Of a stretch of DNA of 64,000 nt, positions 32,206 to 43,100 are shown piece after piece. Numbering within the stretch: position 1 is the first letter of the stretch; the number at the start of each line of letters is the position of its first letter. The stretch lies in the NCBI RefSeq assembly GCF_050947875.1, contig NC_134570.1, positions 240,676,584-240,740,583 of the forward strand. Direction: 5' to 3'. The notes beneath the pieces were generated by a model, which worked only from the letters and a program-made list of their open reading frames with translations, ran no database searches and was not told the DNA's origin. Source of the stretch: Dermacentor variabilis (taxonomy: Eukaryota > Arthropoda > Arachnida > Ixodida > Ixodidae). The position numbers and the translations under genes are program-made.

Positions 32206-32750
32206 AGGGCTGTCTTATATGCCTGCGTTTGACTGTTGTTACGCATAAATAAAATCTTTGTTACACTTTAATGAAAGATCTGTTTCCTATTTTTGTTCAC
32301 GTATATCAGACATAAAAATAAATCTGCACGTATTTACCAAGTATAAAAAATGTATAGTACACGGAACACCACGTGCAGTCCATTTTACAGGCAATTTCTT
32401 TTTTTGCTTATTATCCTATCCTCGGGGCCCAATGGGAATTATAAGGATGGGTACATGGTTTACAAACAGTCAAAAACATTCAAACCTATGAGGACAACAA
32501 TAAGAAAATAGGCAGAAATAGCAGTAAATAAAATAAAAAGAAAGAACAGAGAAATTAAAGTCATTTCAAAAGATGATCGGTTACAGCGGTTTTGAATGGT
32601 TATGCATTAATATTCCTTTACTTTATTAGAATGAAAAATGTAACCTAAAACTTACCCTTAAAAAATTACGTTGCAATCATCGCTAGAATAAAAAAAACAA
32701 GTGTCCTTAGCTATCGCCGAAGAGACACGTACGAAGGCGAACGCTTTGTA
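32206..32750. other. no recognisable feature
   Basis: AT-rich intergenic sequence without domain or repeat evidence. Confidence 0.4.
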
Positions 32751-32754
32751 AAGT

Positions 32755-32866
32755 CTACTCTAATTCACTCTAGTCCTCCTTCATCCACCCTAATCCTCCT
32801 TAATTAATACACCTTAATCCCTCTAATTCAGCATAATCCCCCTTAATCCAATCACTATAATCAATA
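32755..32866. repeat. degenerate CTAATCC-type tandem repeat
   Basis: About 110 bp of imperfect 10-14 bp units containing CTAATCCTCC, CTTAATCC and CTCTAATTCA. It resembles a decayed minisatellite. The units are too irregular to be arthropod telomere (TTAGG) DNA. Positions 32867-33291 hold nothing else recognisable. Confidence 0.5.
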
Positions 32867-33291
32867 ATGAAATTTGCTAATGATTAGCATCTCTTATACA
32901 CGGCTGGACATGCTTTGGTTCGTTTCTGGCCTTCCTTGGATCGTGTTATATGTTCTGTACCTCGCAACACGGCCTTGGAACATGGAGATCAAGGCATTTG
33001 CCTTAAAAATTACGTTTTCTCTTCGCCAGCATAGAAACACATCGAGTTCCCCGCTCGAAGCCCAGCTGAGCTAGCACACGCTTTTCGCGCAAGCGACAAG
33101 CGCTAGAGAAGCCTGTTGTAATCAAAACAAACCCTGATTTATAAATCAGCTGCCCACATTTGAACTGTGCTGCTGCTACAGCTTAATGAAAACAAAATCT
33201 AGATACGGGCGGGAGGAGGAAATACGATATTAAATATAACGCCTGCTCGAGCACGTTGAAAACAAGCAACGACCACAGTCTCTAAAAAATT

Positions 33292-33566
33292 GGAGGACGC
33301 TTAAGCTTCGCCTTCAAGAGTGGAACGCGACAGCGTTCCCGTCGACCCGCCAAGGGGTGTAAGACAATGGGCTACGGCGCAGCGACTACGCGCCCCGCAT
33401 CGGACGCGGTGAGCGTCGAGCAACGCAGCGTTCGGCGCGACAACGAAATGTGCGCCTGAGCAAGCGACGCACGCCTGAGCCTTAGAAACAGCTCGTTTCT
33501 AAGGCAACACCGCGTTCACTAGAGGCGCTTTTGTACCGCTTTCAAGCATCGAACTCGTGGCTCAGT
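33292..33566 (+). repeat. left half of tRNA-headed repeat split by LINE D
   Basis: GC-rich sequence beginning GGAGGACGCTTAAGCTTCGCC and ending with an A-box-like TGGCTCAGT. Its continuation is at 38532 after the LINE, where GGTAACG completes the A box. The segment GAACTCGTGGCTCAGT (33551-33566) is the target duplication. The repeat is a composite with an internal tRNA-like core and not a simple tRNA-first SINE. Confidence 0.7.
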
Positions 33567-33606
33567 CATTCTTCTTCCGGCTACCGTTCGGTGCGGACGC
33601 GGAATC

Positions 33607-34917
33607 ATGTGCTCCAGCGGAGCGGCGATAGCGGCCTCTGCAAGCCGCGGAAACAGGATTGAAGACAATGACGGTCAGGACTACGAGATCATTTTGCCTA
33701 CATTGCCCACCGGACGTGTTGTGGTTAATACTGTTTTTTTGCACGGCGACGTACGAGTTAGGCCCTACAGGGTTGAGGACTTCCGCGACGCCCTAGCCAA
33801 CGCTGGTGCGCTTCCCGACGTGGTGGCGTTGGGGGCGTACCAAATCAACCATGTTTGGGCGGTGACTCTCAACAGCACCGAAGCAACTAAGAAGCTGGCC
33901 GCTCTCAAGGAACTGGAAGTAAAAGGACGCCGCTGCATTATCTTCGATCCAGATAACCAGCAGGTGAAACTACGGCTGCACTGGATGTTGCACGGCGTGG
34001 CGGACGACGACATTCGGACGGCTCTCGCTGCTTACGGCAGCGTATCCGAAGTGACCCGGGAGCGATGGCGTGTCTCAGGCGTCAAGGAGAAAGGGTCCAC
34101 AACGAGGACCGTGCTCCTGAAGCTGAAACCCGGTTTGAAGGTCGATGACCTACCTCACCAGCTACGCGTTGCAGGAGAGTTGGCCCTTGTGGTGGCGCCT
34201 GGGCGGCCTATGCAATGCCTACGCTGCCGTGGTACGGGCCACGTTCGACGTGAATGCAAGGTGCCACGGTGCTCAAAATGCAGACGCTATGGCCACGTTG
34301 ACAGCGATTGCGTCCGCACATATGCGGTGGCTACGGAGCCGGCATCGCAAGACAAGTCGACGGAGCTGCTGATGGACGTCGACGAGGCGGAGGAGGCAGC
34401 GAAAGGAGCCGAGGAAGTGGGCAAGCCAGTAGGAATGACCGACCCGTCGGGGCTTGCCAGTGGTGACACAAGCACGTCAAGCAACGGAGAGACGCACCCC
34501 GATGAGAAGGAATTGCCTGCCGGCGGTGACACAACCAAGTCAAGCAACGGAGAGACGCACTCCGAGGAGAAGAAATTGCCTGCGTCTCGGGCGAAGGCGT
34601 CGGAGAATGGGAAGAGCGTTCCGGCACCCAAAGTCGTCGAACCAGCGAACAGCTCGCCGAACGCGGACCCGAGCGGCGGCCGCGCAGTCAGCGTCTCCGC
34701 GCCAGCCAAGCGCCCTTATGGCCACACCGGCAACGAAGGGGATAAGGTGGCAGCCACCAGCGTCGAGGAGCCGCCTGCGAAAACAACTCAAGCCAGGCGG
34801 GCCAGTCTTCGGCAGCGACCTAACGTTTCGTCTGAGAGGCGAACCGGCGATACAGCACCTACGCTGCAAGGTTTGGAGCCTTCACAGGGTGGCTCCGGCA
34901 TCAACGATGGCGTCTAG
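33607..34917 (+). CDS. LINE D ORF1: RRM-like region and two CCHC knuckles
   Basis: Likely RNA-binding protein that packages element RNA, 436 residues from the first ATG. The N-terminal half (about 35-195) has the size and pattern of one or two RRM-like folds (VNTVFLHGDVRVRPYRV..., LRLHWMLHGVADDDIRTAL). Two CCHC zinc knuckles follow: Cys204-x2-Cys207-x4-His212-x4-Cys217 and Cys222-x2-Cys225-x4-His230-x4-Cys235. The C-terminal third is acidic, low complexity and contains a tandem duplication of about 21 residues (SSNGETH...EKELPA, then SSNGETH...EKKLPA, residues 286-327). RRM plus CCHC is a known LINE ORF1 type. ORF2 begins 60 bases after the stop. Confidence 0.85.
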   Translation: MCSSGAAIAASASRGNRIEDNDGQDYEIILPTLPTGRVVVNTVFLHGDVRVRPYRVEDFRDALANAGALPDVVALGAYQINHVWAVTLNSTEATKKLAALKELEVKGRRCIIFDPDNQQVKLRLHWMLHGVADDDIRTALAAYGSVSEVTRERWRVSGVKEKGSTTRTVLLKLKPGLKVDDLPHQLRVAGELALVVAPGRPMQCLRCRGTGHVRRECKVPRCSKCRRYGHVDSDCVRTYAVATEPASQDKSTELLMDVDEAEEAAKGAEEVGKPVGMTDPSGLASGDTSTSSNGETHPDEKELPAGGDTTKSSNGETHSEEKKLPASRAKASENGKSVPAPKVVEPANSSPNADPSGGRAVSVSAPAKRPYGHTGNEGDKVAATSVEEPPAKTTQARRASLRQRPNVSSERRTGDTAPTLQGLEPSQGGSGINDGV

Positions 34918-34977
34918 CCACGCGCTAGACGCGGAGGGTAAGCACCATGCTCTCGGCCTTTTCACTTCCTTGCGAAA

Positions 34978-37900
34978 ATGGCTCCTGCATCTCCGTTGAA
35001 GGTAGCTACACTTAATGTCAGGGGCTTGGCAGGAATGAAAAAGCAAAGTCAGGTGTATCGGCTTTTAACGGAGCACGACATTGATATATTGGCCGTGCAG
35101 GAAACAAAAGTTGACGGTGAGGAAGAGACCGGGAGCATGGTGCGACGTTTCACGTCTAGATTCTATGCTATTGTAAGCCATGCCATCGGCACATCTGCTG
35201 GTTGTGTCCTTTTTATCAAGAAGTTGCCGGCTCTGGTCGTGCATGCTGATTTCTCGTGCTTGTCAGGTCGGTGTGTTGCTGTCGATTTCACACTCAGCGA
35301 TACAGAATGGCGTGTTTTATGTTTGTACGCACCAAATGTTGTGGATGAAAGGGTCGATTTCTTTAGAAGTGTTGAGCAGCGTCTCAGCTTCGATAAACAG
35401 CTGATTATCATGGGCGACTTCAACTGTGTGCTGAGTGCTTGTGATAAGACTAGTGATCGGGGGTTCAGGGACGCAAGTACTGAGGTACTGTCGCAAATCA
35501 TAGACAAATGGAACCTCGAGGATGTGGCGGAGTGTATGCAAGGCGCGGGGGGTGTGAAGTACACACATTTCCAGCGTGCAAGTCATGCCCGTCTGGACCG
35601 CATTTATGTAACGTTGGACGTGATTCCAAAATGCTACAGTTATCAAGTAGTACCGGTGTCTTTCTCAGACCACTGTTTAGTAGAGTGCGGGATTGGGGCA
35701 AAAAAACGTGGCAGTGCTTTTAGCTGGGAACTGTGGAAGATAAATAACAAGCTGATTAAAGACGATGCTTTCAACCTTGCGGTAGTTGAAGAAATCGGCA
35801 AAATAAAGCCGAATAATGAACTGAAAACATGGCAACAGTGGGAGCTTTGTAAGGAACAACTTAAAATAAAAGCAATAGAGCGGTCTTGTTCTATGGCGTA
35901 CGAGGAGAAACTAACTGAACGTAATCTAAGGTCTATGCTTGCAAAACTGCTCGAGAAAGAATGCGAAGCGCCTGGTAAATGGATCGATGACATTAGGAAA
36001 ACGAAACAAAAAGTTGAAGTGATAGAAGAGGAGCGCTATCGTGGTGCACTGGTCCGGGCGAGAGCGGAACATGTAGCTGCTGGGGAGACTCCGTCTAAAC
36101 GAGCGCTCGGAATTGAAAAAGCTCACGCTCGTCGAAATCACATAGACAACATAGAATGGGGAGGCGTCTTATCGGATGATAACGAACATATTAAGCGTGC
36201 ATTTTTTCAGTACTATCAGGCGTTGTTCGCTTTACATGTTGCCGACACGAACACGTTTAAGGATAAGTTCCTTGGGGCACTGCCGCGACTCAACGATGAG
36301 CAGAAGGTTAGGTTAGAGCTGGCAATAACCGAATCAGAGGTAGAAATGGCGATAGACAATTTAAATCCTGGTAAATCGCCAGGACCGGACGGGTTAAGCG
36401 CGGCGTTTTACAAAGCTTTTAAGCGTGGAATCGCGCCAATATTGACCGTAGTGTTTAATGAAGCTTACGAAATTAACGAATTGCCTCCGTCTTATGCAAG
36501 ATCACACACTGTCTTAATATCCAAAACTGACGATGCAGAGAAGTTACGACAAGTAACAGCGTACCGGCCAATCGCACTTACAAATGTGGATTACAAAATT
36601 TATATGAAAGTTTTAGCGCGAAGATTACAGTCAGTAATCCAGGAAATCGTTGGACCGCATCAAACGTGCGGGATTAAGGGACGATCTATTACGACTAATA
36701 TTCACACAGCAAGATGCGTGCTGGAGTGCTGCGATATTACAAATAGCCGCGTGGCCATCTTGCAACTAGACCTTGAAAAAGCTTTCGACTGTGTCGCGCA
36801 TGAAATTTTGCTTTGCATACTAGATCATGTTAACGTTGGTTCTGTTATTCGCGAGGGTGTCGCCCTGGCGTATCGGAACTGCACGACGCGATTGATCGTT
36901 AACCAGAGTCTGGGTGCCCCCATTAGCGTGCAGCGGTCGGTACGCCAGGGTTGTCCCCTTAGCCCTCTTTTGTTTTGCATCTACATAGAGGCGATGTGCT
37001 TAAACATCGTGAAAAAGCAGACAATTCCCGGCTTTCGGTTGCAAGCAGCGGAAGTCAAGCTGCTGGCATATGCGGATGATGTGGCGGTTTTTTCAACGAG
37101 TAGGGAAGGCGTAACTGAGGCTATTAAATGTGTAGAGAACTTCTGCCAAGTCACAGGCAGCAGAGTGAATTTAGCAAAATCACTAGGGCTCTGGCACGGA
37201 GAATGGCAATCGACGCCCGACCGCTTTGCAAACGTGTCCTGGGTTACGACCCCAACGAGGTACTTGGGAGTACCTCTAGAATGCTACCGTGATAGTGCGA
37301 CATATTGGACAGCGCAGACGCATGATACACGTGGAAAAGCGGAAAGGTGGAAAGGAACGAACTTATCGATTTTTGCTAGAGCAACCGTGTGCAATCTGTT
37401 CTTTATTAGTAGGCTGTGGTATGTAATGCAGGTGTTACATTGTGCAAGGCTCAATGTACAGAAGCTGCATCGAATTTTCGCCATTTTCGTGTGGGATGCG
37501 CAATGGGAAAGGTGCAGCCGGACAAATCTGTTCAGAGGAGTCAAGAATGGTGGATTGGGCCTGGGACACCTTTTTTTGCGGCAGATTGTTAACAGGTTTC
37601 TTTTCCTTCGTGACGTCAGCGATCCTTTTTTGCGCACCGCATGCCAAGTAAGGCTCGGGCGCGCGTTGCCAGACTTTGTTGTTTCAACCGAAACACTCAC
37701 GGGAGGCATTTTTGGATATTTTAGAGAAGTTGTCGCAAGTGTACGATTCCTTGCAACGAGGTTTTCAAATGAATATTTATCTACTGTGAAAAAGAAAAAA
37801 TTGTACAAGGATTTGTGTGATGTCGTTCTGCCGGAGCCAATGTACAGAGCCTTGTACAGTGGAGGCCCTGGTAGGGACGTGTTAAAGAGAGTAAAAAGAA

Positions 37901-38373
37901 TGCAAGTTGCGCCAGGGGTTAAAACCTTTTTTTTTAAATTACACACTGGAACGTTGCCAGTAAAAATGTTTTTACAGGAAAAGGGCTTATTTCTTCCATG
38001 GGGATCTCACTGCCTTATCTGCAAACAACCAGAAACGATAGATCACGTTTTTATTCATTGTTGGGGAGGGGTATTTTTTTGGGACGTACTACAAAGAACG
38101 TTAAAGAAACAATTTCCCCTCGACCCTCATGGAATACGGTATCTACCCATTACTAACGAGGATGGTTTTCCGTTTGATTTAATAATGTTAATTGGCCTCC
38201 ACAGTATTTGGCGCTCTCGAATGGCAGGATACTACTGCGATCCCGACGCACGACCTACGCGAATTTATTTCCGTGAAACTGTGCATCGGTTTGTTGAAAT
38301 TTTGAAGGCCGGCGGCGATATCCCCGAGTGGCTGTCAAGGGTGGAGCCATTGATGGCTCTAAATGAATTTTAA
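34978..38373 (+). CDS. LINE D ORF2: APE endonuclease and reverse transcriptase
   Basis: An open frame of 1131 residues starting at ATG (MAPASPLKVATLNVRG). The APE endonuclease occupies about 1-235 (LNVRG, VQETKVDG, IMGDFNCVL, RLDRIYV, SDHCLVEC), so the catalytic Asn, Glu, Asp and His positions are all visible. The RT at about 440-750 carries NLNPGKSPGPDGLSA, YRPIALTNVDYKI, LQLDLEKAFDCV, RQGCPLSPLLF and AYADDVAVF. The C-terminus has CLICKQ...H...HC, a zinc motif common in LINE ORF2. No stop or frameshift is present. It performs target-primed reverse transcription and is a good candidate for a functional enzyme. Confidence 0.93.
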   Translation: MAPASPLKVATLNVRGLAGMKKQSQVYRLLTEHDIDILAVQETKVDGEEETGSMVRRFTSRFYAIVSHAIGTSAGCVLFIKKLPALVVHADFSCLSGRCVAVDFTLSDTEWRVLCLYAPNVVDERVDFFRSVEQRLSFDKQLIIMGDFNCVLSACDKTSDRGFRDASTEVLSQIIDKWNLEDVAECMQGAGGVKYTHFQRASHARLDRIYVTLDVIPKCYSYQVVPVSFSDHCLVECGIGAKKRGSAFSWELWKINNKLIKDDAFNLAVVEEIGKIKPNNELKTWQQWELCKEQLKIKAIERSCSMAYEEKLTERNLRSMLAKLLEKECEAPGKWIDDIRKTKQKVEVIEEERYRGALVRARAEHVAAGETPSKRALGIEKAHARRNHIDNIEWGGVLSDDNEHIKRAFFQYYQALFALHVADTNTFKDKFLGALPRLNDEQKVRLELAITESEVEMAIDNLNPGKSPGPDGLSAAFYKAFKRGIAPILTVVFNEAYEINELPPSYARSHTVLISKTDDAEKLRQVTAYRPIALTNVDYKIYMKVLARRLQSVIQEIVGPHQTCGIKGRSITTNIHTARCVLECCDITNSRVAILQLDLEKAFDCVAHEILLCILDHVNVGSVIREGVALAYRNCTTRLIVNQSLGAPISVQRSVRQGCPLSPLLFCIYIEAMCLNIVKKQTIPGFRLQAAEVKLLAYADDVAVFSTSREGVTEAIKCVENFCQVTGSRVNLAKSLGLWHGEWQSTPDRFANVSWVTTPTRYLGVPLECYRDSATYWTAQTHDTRGKAERWKGTNLSIFARATVCNLFFISRLWYVMQVLHCARLNVQKLHRIFAIFVWDAQWERCSRTNLFRGVKNGGLGLGHLFLRQIVNRFLFLRDVSDPFLRTACQVRLGRALPDFVVSTETLTGGIFGYFREVVASVRFLATRFSNEYLSTVKKKKLYKDLCDVVLPEPMYRALYSGGPGRDVLKRVKRMQVAPGVKTFFFKLHTGTLPVKMFLQEKGLFLPWGSHCLICKQPETIDHVFIHCWGGVFFWDVLQRTLKKQFPLDPHGIRYLPITNEDGFPFDLIMLIGLHSIWRSRMAGYYCDPDARPTRIYFRETVHRFVEILKAGGDIPEWLSRVEPLMALNEF

Positions 38374-38531
38374 TGTGGCGAAGCCAGCCCCCTACCAGGC
38401 TGTTTATGTCAATACGACGTGTTCATTGTATCTTTTATGTTTTGGTTTGTGTATTGCTATTGCTGTTCTTTCTTTGTCAAAGTCAGGCAATAAAGAAAAA
38501 AAAAAAAAAAAAAAAGAACTCGTGGCTCAGT

Positions 38532-38728
38532 GGTAACGTCTCCGTCTCACACTCCGGAGACCCTGGTTCGATTCCCACCCAGCCCATCTTGGAAGTTGCT
38601 TTTTATTTATGAAGTGCCTGCCTTGATTTATCGCTCACGGCCAACGCCGCGGACGCCGACGCCGACGACACCGGCTTTTCTGCGACACGAGCTCCTTAAC
38701 GCTATCGCGTTAAAAAGCGCAGCAGCCC
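38532..38728 (+). repeat. right half of tRNA-headed repeat split by LINE D
   Basis: Continues the interrupted A box (GG...) with GTCTCCGTCTCACACTCC, a B box GGTTCGATTCCC and CACCCAGCCC. A GC-rich body (GCCGACGCCGACGACACCGG) and the end ACGCTATCGCGTTAAAA follow. With 33292-33566 it makes one repeat of about 470 bp whose tRNA-like core sits in the middle. Confidence 0.7.
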
Positions 38729-39545
38729 GCTTGCCGATGCTGTGGAAACACGGCGGGCTACGAAGACCGGATGGTGCCGCGGCACCCACCTGCACTGCAG
38801 CGCCCCTAGCGGCAGCCGCCGACATTCATTGCATTTGGTGCCACCCGGGAGGCCGCGGACGGCACACTAGCCAGTATATTCTAGGCACTATAGCTGGGCA
38901 ACAAATGTCATCAAACCCTGACCCACCGCTGTGTCCGCAACTTGAAGCTTCTAAGCATTCGCTAAAAACTAAACGCGGACCACATCCATACGTACGCGCG
39001 CGAACGAGACGCAAGCCATGCCGTCTGAGTTCGAGAGTAGTTATTTCATAAAAGCAAAAACAAACAATAATGTGACGTCAAATCCGGTAAAGTCAACTTG
39101 TCCTCCTTTCTCACCTTCTCTCAGCTAACGCATGCGCAGCGACCACGGAGCCCTCGGGGGCGATGTGCAGGTGTTTTTAAGAGGTTCTGTGTTTCGTGGG
39201 AGTCCATTATTTTTTCAAAGCAAAATAAATATCTTTCCAACTTGATATAAATTCTGTCCACTTTAATATCATAGTATTAAAATACATTTTTTTTTCTATT
39301 GGGGGGTCATACAAACAATTTGTAGTTTGCTTTAAAAAAATGCTTGTGGATGACTAGCAGAATATATAAGCGCCCATTTGAAGCCACTTATTCGACCTAG
39401 AGCCAAGCACTCAAGTTATCCCTCATTATGAAAAGGTCCTGATCATAGAGTTTTGGTCCTGACCTCCGAACATGTAACTGGGACTTATGCTATGTAGGTT
39501 CAGGTTTATCATTGAAACAGGAAGTAATGCACGTTGTGGGGTAGT
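38729..39545. other. dispersed repeat at 38775-38905, otherwise empty
   Basis: The inverse copy of the 31.0-kb repeat (CTAGCCAGTATATTCTAGGCACTATAGCT) spans about 38775-38905. 38906-39545 shows no recognisable gene or element. Confidence 0.45.
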
Positions 39546-39552
39546 TGGTGCA

Positions 39553-39690
39553 TTGTATTAAGAAAAACCAGCAAAAAAAAAAAAGACGGACACAGGAAAC
39601 ATACACAAGACAGGCCTCTTCCAGCCTCTTTCCTGTCTTCTCGTATGTTTCCTGTGTGCGTCTGTTTTTGGCTGGTTTCTTAAAACAGGA
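39553..39690. repeat. foldback, Penelope-associated type
   Basis: AAGAAAAACCAGC...GACGGACACAGGAAACATAC is mirrored by GTATGTTTCCTGTGTGCGTC...GCTGGTTTCTT, with a short loop around CCTCTTCCAGCC. It has the same architecture as the foldback at 15.75 kb, including the GACAGG/CCTGTC core. 39691-40026 is featureless. Confidence 0.55.
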
Positions 39691-40109
39691 AGTAGTCTAC
39701 AGTGTTCAAATTTGCATACAATTATATCATTGTAGGTAACAAAAACAAATCTCGAAGGCTACCCTTTTGGTGGCTGCGTGCGTTGAAAGCGATTACGAAA
39801 GCTATACTGCGTCAGAGCCGCCATGCATTTACAGTAATCTCAAAGGCTATGTTTTTATGCCCTTAAGGCGCCGACAGCGTTAGCAGAAACTAAAAACTCG
39901 AAAATCAGATACCGAATATTCCCAAAATAACTAAATATTTCACTGTGTAATAATACAATATTTTAAAACATGCAGGTTGAAGTGTTAGAAACTTGGCAAA
40001 GCAGAGCGCTGCCTATGGCGCTGCAGTGATCCAATCCAATCCAAGCTCTAGCCATTGTCGCCTTGGATGGATGGATGCAAAACTTTAATAAGGTCCTGAG
40101 GTACGCGAC

Positions 40110-43100
40110 TCAGCGCGCTGCGGGCCGCTCCCACGTTGGGACAGTCAGGCCTTGCCCGACCGCCGCATCGTGGGCCCTCTGGACAGCCCATAGTTGCGCC
40201 CCGGCATCGGGGCTCTTGATAGCGGAGAGCCACTTGTCCACATTGATTTGTTCCGTGCCTCGTAACGAGGGGCAACGCCAGAGCATATGGTCTAGGCTAG
40301 CGATGTCATTGCAGTGCCTGCAAGAACTAGTGGCATAGGTGTCGGGATAAATTTTGTGGAATAAAGCCGGGTTGGGATATGAACCTGTTTGCAATAATCT
40401 GAGTGTCAATGCTTGCGCTCTATTTAACTTCTTGTGGGGAAGGGGAAAGTCTCTCCTGCCGAGATAAAAGTGCTGCGCAATTTCGTTGTATGTGGTCGGT
40501 TGATCTCTATTCTCCACCACTGCGGGCCGGCGTTGGAGTTCTCCATGGTCGCGGAAAGCGAGACCTCGCGCCTTGGAGTGGGCCAGCTCGTTGAGGTTTG
40601 TGGGGCCTCCCATGATGGATCCCATGTGAGCGGGGAACCACGTGAGAGTGTGGGTGGCGATGCTTTTGCCTTCGAGGATGCGACAGGCTTCCTTGCACAC
40701 GGCGCCAACGCTGAAGGCGCGGATGGCTGCCCTGGAGTCGCTAAAGATATTGGCATGTCCGTCGTCCAGGAGGGCCAAGGCAATGGCCACTTGCTCGGCC
40801 GCATGCGACGACGTGCTTCGTACCGAAGCGGCGTTAACGGTCGAACCTCTGTGGTTGATTGAAACTACCGTGAAATTGTTGCTGTTTGCATACTGGGCCG
40901 CGTCAACGAAGCAGCTGCCGCCAGGGAGTTCGGTTGCGCGGCGTAGGAGCGCTACCGCTCTGGCCTTCCTTCTTTCCACGTTGCGCTGGGGATGCATATT
41001 GCGCGGGGCGGGCGATATGATGATGTTATCTCTCTGCTCTTTCGGAAGGCCCTGGTAGGCATCTTCGACAGTGGCCGGGGGGACGCCCATCTCTGTTAGG
41101 AGTCGTCTGCCCGCCCTGGTGCCCGAGAGCCTGAGAATCTGTGCCCTTTCTTGTGCTTCTGCAATCTCTTCCAGGGTATTATGAATACCCAACTGCAGGA
41201 GTCGGTCGGTGCGTGTGTAGTTGGGTAGTCCGAGCGCGCTCTTGATCCCCCTCCTTATCATGGCATTTAGCTTGTCTCGCTCGGCCCTCTTCCAGACGTG
41301 CATGGCCGCTACGTACGTAAAATGGCACAACAAGAAAGCGTGGACTAGCCTTAACAGATTCTCTTCGCTCAGGCCTCTCCTTCTGTTAGCTACCCGCCTG
41401 ATTAGACCGATGACGCTGTCCGTCTTTTTTGCTAGTTTTTGAATGGTGATGTTATTCGAGCCCGCCCCTTCGAGTGTCATTCCCAAGATTCGAATGGACG
41501 CGACTTTGGGAATGGGATCTCCGCAATTGGTGTAGAGATTAATGTCAATTTCAGAGGGGGGTTTCCAGTTCTGTGGCTTGCGGCCCTTTCTACTTGGGCT
41601 GTAGAGTAGGAGCTCCGATTTCTTCGGGGAGCACCGGAGTCCCGTGTCGGTTAGAAAACGCTCTGTAGTGTCGACAGCTTCTTGGAGAGCGGCTTCGACT
41701 TGACCGTCACTGCCACCCGCGCACCAGACAGTGATGTCGTCCGCGTAGATCGTGTGACCGATGCCCTGGACCTTGCCTAGATACCTTGAGAGGTCGACCA
41801 TTGCGATGTTGAAGAGGAGTGGTGAGATGACCGACCCCTGGGGGGTGCCTCTTCTGCTCAGCTCCATTTTCTCCGATTCCAAATCTCCAGCCTTGAGGAT
41901 GGCGCATCGTTTGTTCAAGAAAGACCCGACGAAGGCATGGAAGGACGAGCCCAGGTTGAGTTTGGAGATGGCGTCGAGAACGAACTCGTGACGGATGTTA
42001 TCAAAGGCCTTCTCCAGGTCCAAACCAAGGATGGCTCTCGTGTCCCGAGTGCAGCGTTCCAAGATTTGGATCTTGATAAGCTTCATGGCGTCCTGGGTGG
42101 AGAGGCCTGGCCTGAAACCGATCATGTTGTGAGGGAAAAGGTCGTTAGTCTCGATATACTCGGCAATTCTGTTATGGATTGCGTGCTCGGCCACCTTCCC
42201 TACACATGACGTTAGTGAGATTGGCCGGAGGTTGTCCAGGCTCGGCGGTTTACCGGGCTTTGGGATTAGTATGACCTTCGCCAACTTCCATTCTTCCGGT
42301 ACAATTCCCTGCTCCCAAATCCGATTTATCTCATCTGTAAGAAACTCGATCGATGCGTCCTCCAGGTTTCTGAGAGCCTTGTTGTTAATGTGATCCGGGC
42401 CGGGTGCTGACCTACCGTTGAGGTCGTGTAGGACGCGGCGGATTTCACTGATTTTGAAAGGTTCGTCCAGCGCGGAGTTCGGCTTCCCTTTGTATACTGG
42501 GTATGCCGCCTCATCGGCCACAGTTTTGAGCGGCAGGTACTTCTTAGCCAGCATCTCCAGCATGTCCTTTTCCGAAGACGACTTCTTGGCTTCGTGGAGC
42601 GCTTTAGCGAGGACACTTCTCTGGTTTGACTTGGTGCCGGAGTCGTCGAGCAAGTGTTTGAGAAGATTCCACTTCCCTCCCGTGCGCATCTGCCCATCAA
42701 TTGAATTGCAAATGTCGTCCCATTGCTGCCTAGACAGGGCTTGGCAGTGCTCGTCGATCTGCTTGTTGATCTCGGCTATCTTTTTTCTGAGCTTGCGATT
42801 CAAGCGTTGGCTTTTCCACCTCTCGAGAAGTGATTGCTTAGCCTCGAGAAGGTGCGCTAGCCTGCTATCCATTTTGTCTGTCTGTAGATCCGTCTCTATG
42901 GTTTTGGTTGTGGAGCAGACATCTTGCACAATTAGTGCGCACCACTGGACGAGACTCTCCGGCTTTTCTCCACGGGCGGCGCGGGCCTTGCGAATCTCAC
43001 GGAATTTGTCCCAGTCGGGCACCGAGAACGCCTTCTTTCGTTTCTGCTCCACTTGTAAGCTGGTGACCGTGATGTAGTGATCACTACCGAGGTCTATGAG

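Larger units (their letters stand above)
33567..38515 (+). mobile_element. complete LINE D with 16-bp target duplication
   Basis: A 4949-bp non-LTR retrotransposon bounded by GAACTCGTGGCTCAGT at 33551-33566 and 38516-38531. It has a 40-bp 5' leader, two open ORFs separated by 60 bp, AATAAAG at about 38489 and a run of about 20 A at its 3' end. RT motifs (GIKGRSI, RQGCPLSPLL, AYADDVAV) and the poly(A) tail resemble L1/Tx1-type LINEs. Perfect target repeats and intact frames indicate a young insertion. Confidence 0.93.

Noticed and set aside
32755..32866. Telomeric repeat
   Set aside because: Units are irregular 10-14-mers, not TTAGG pentamers.
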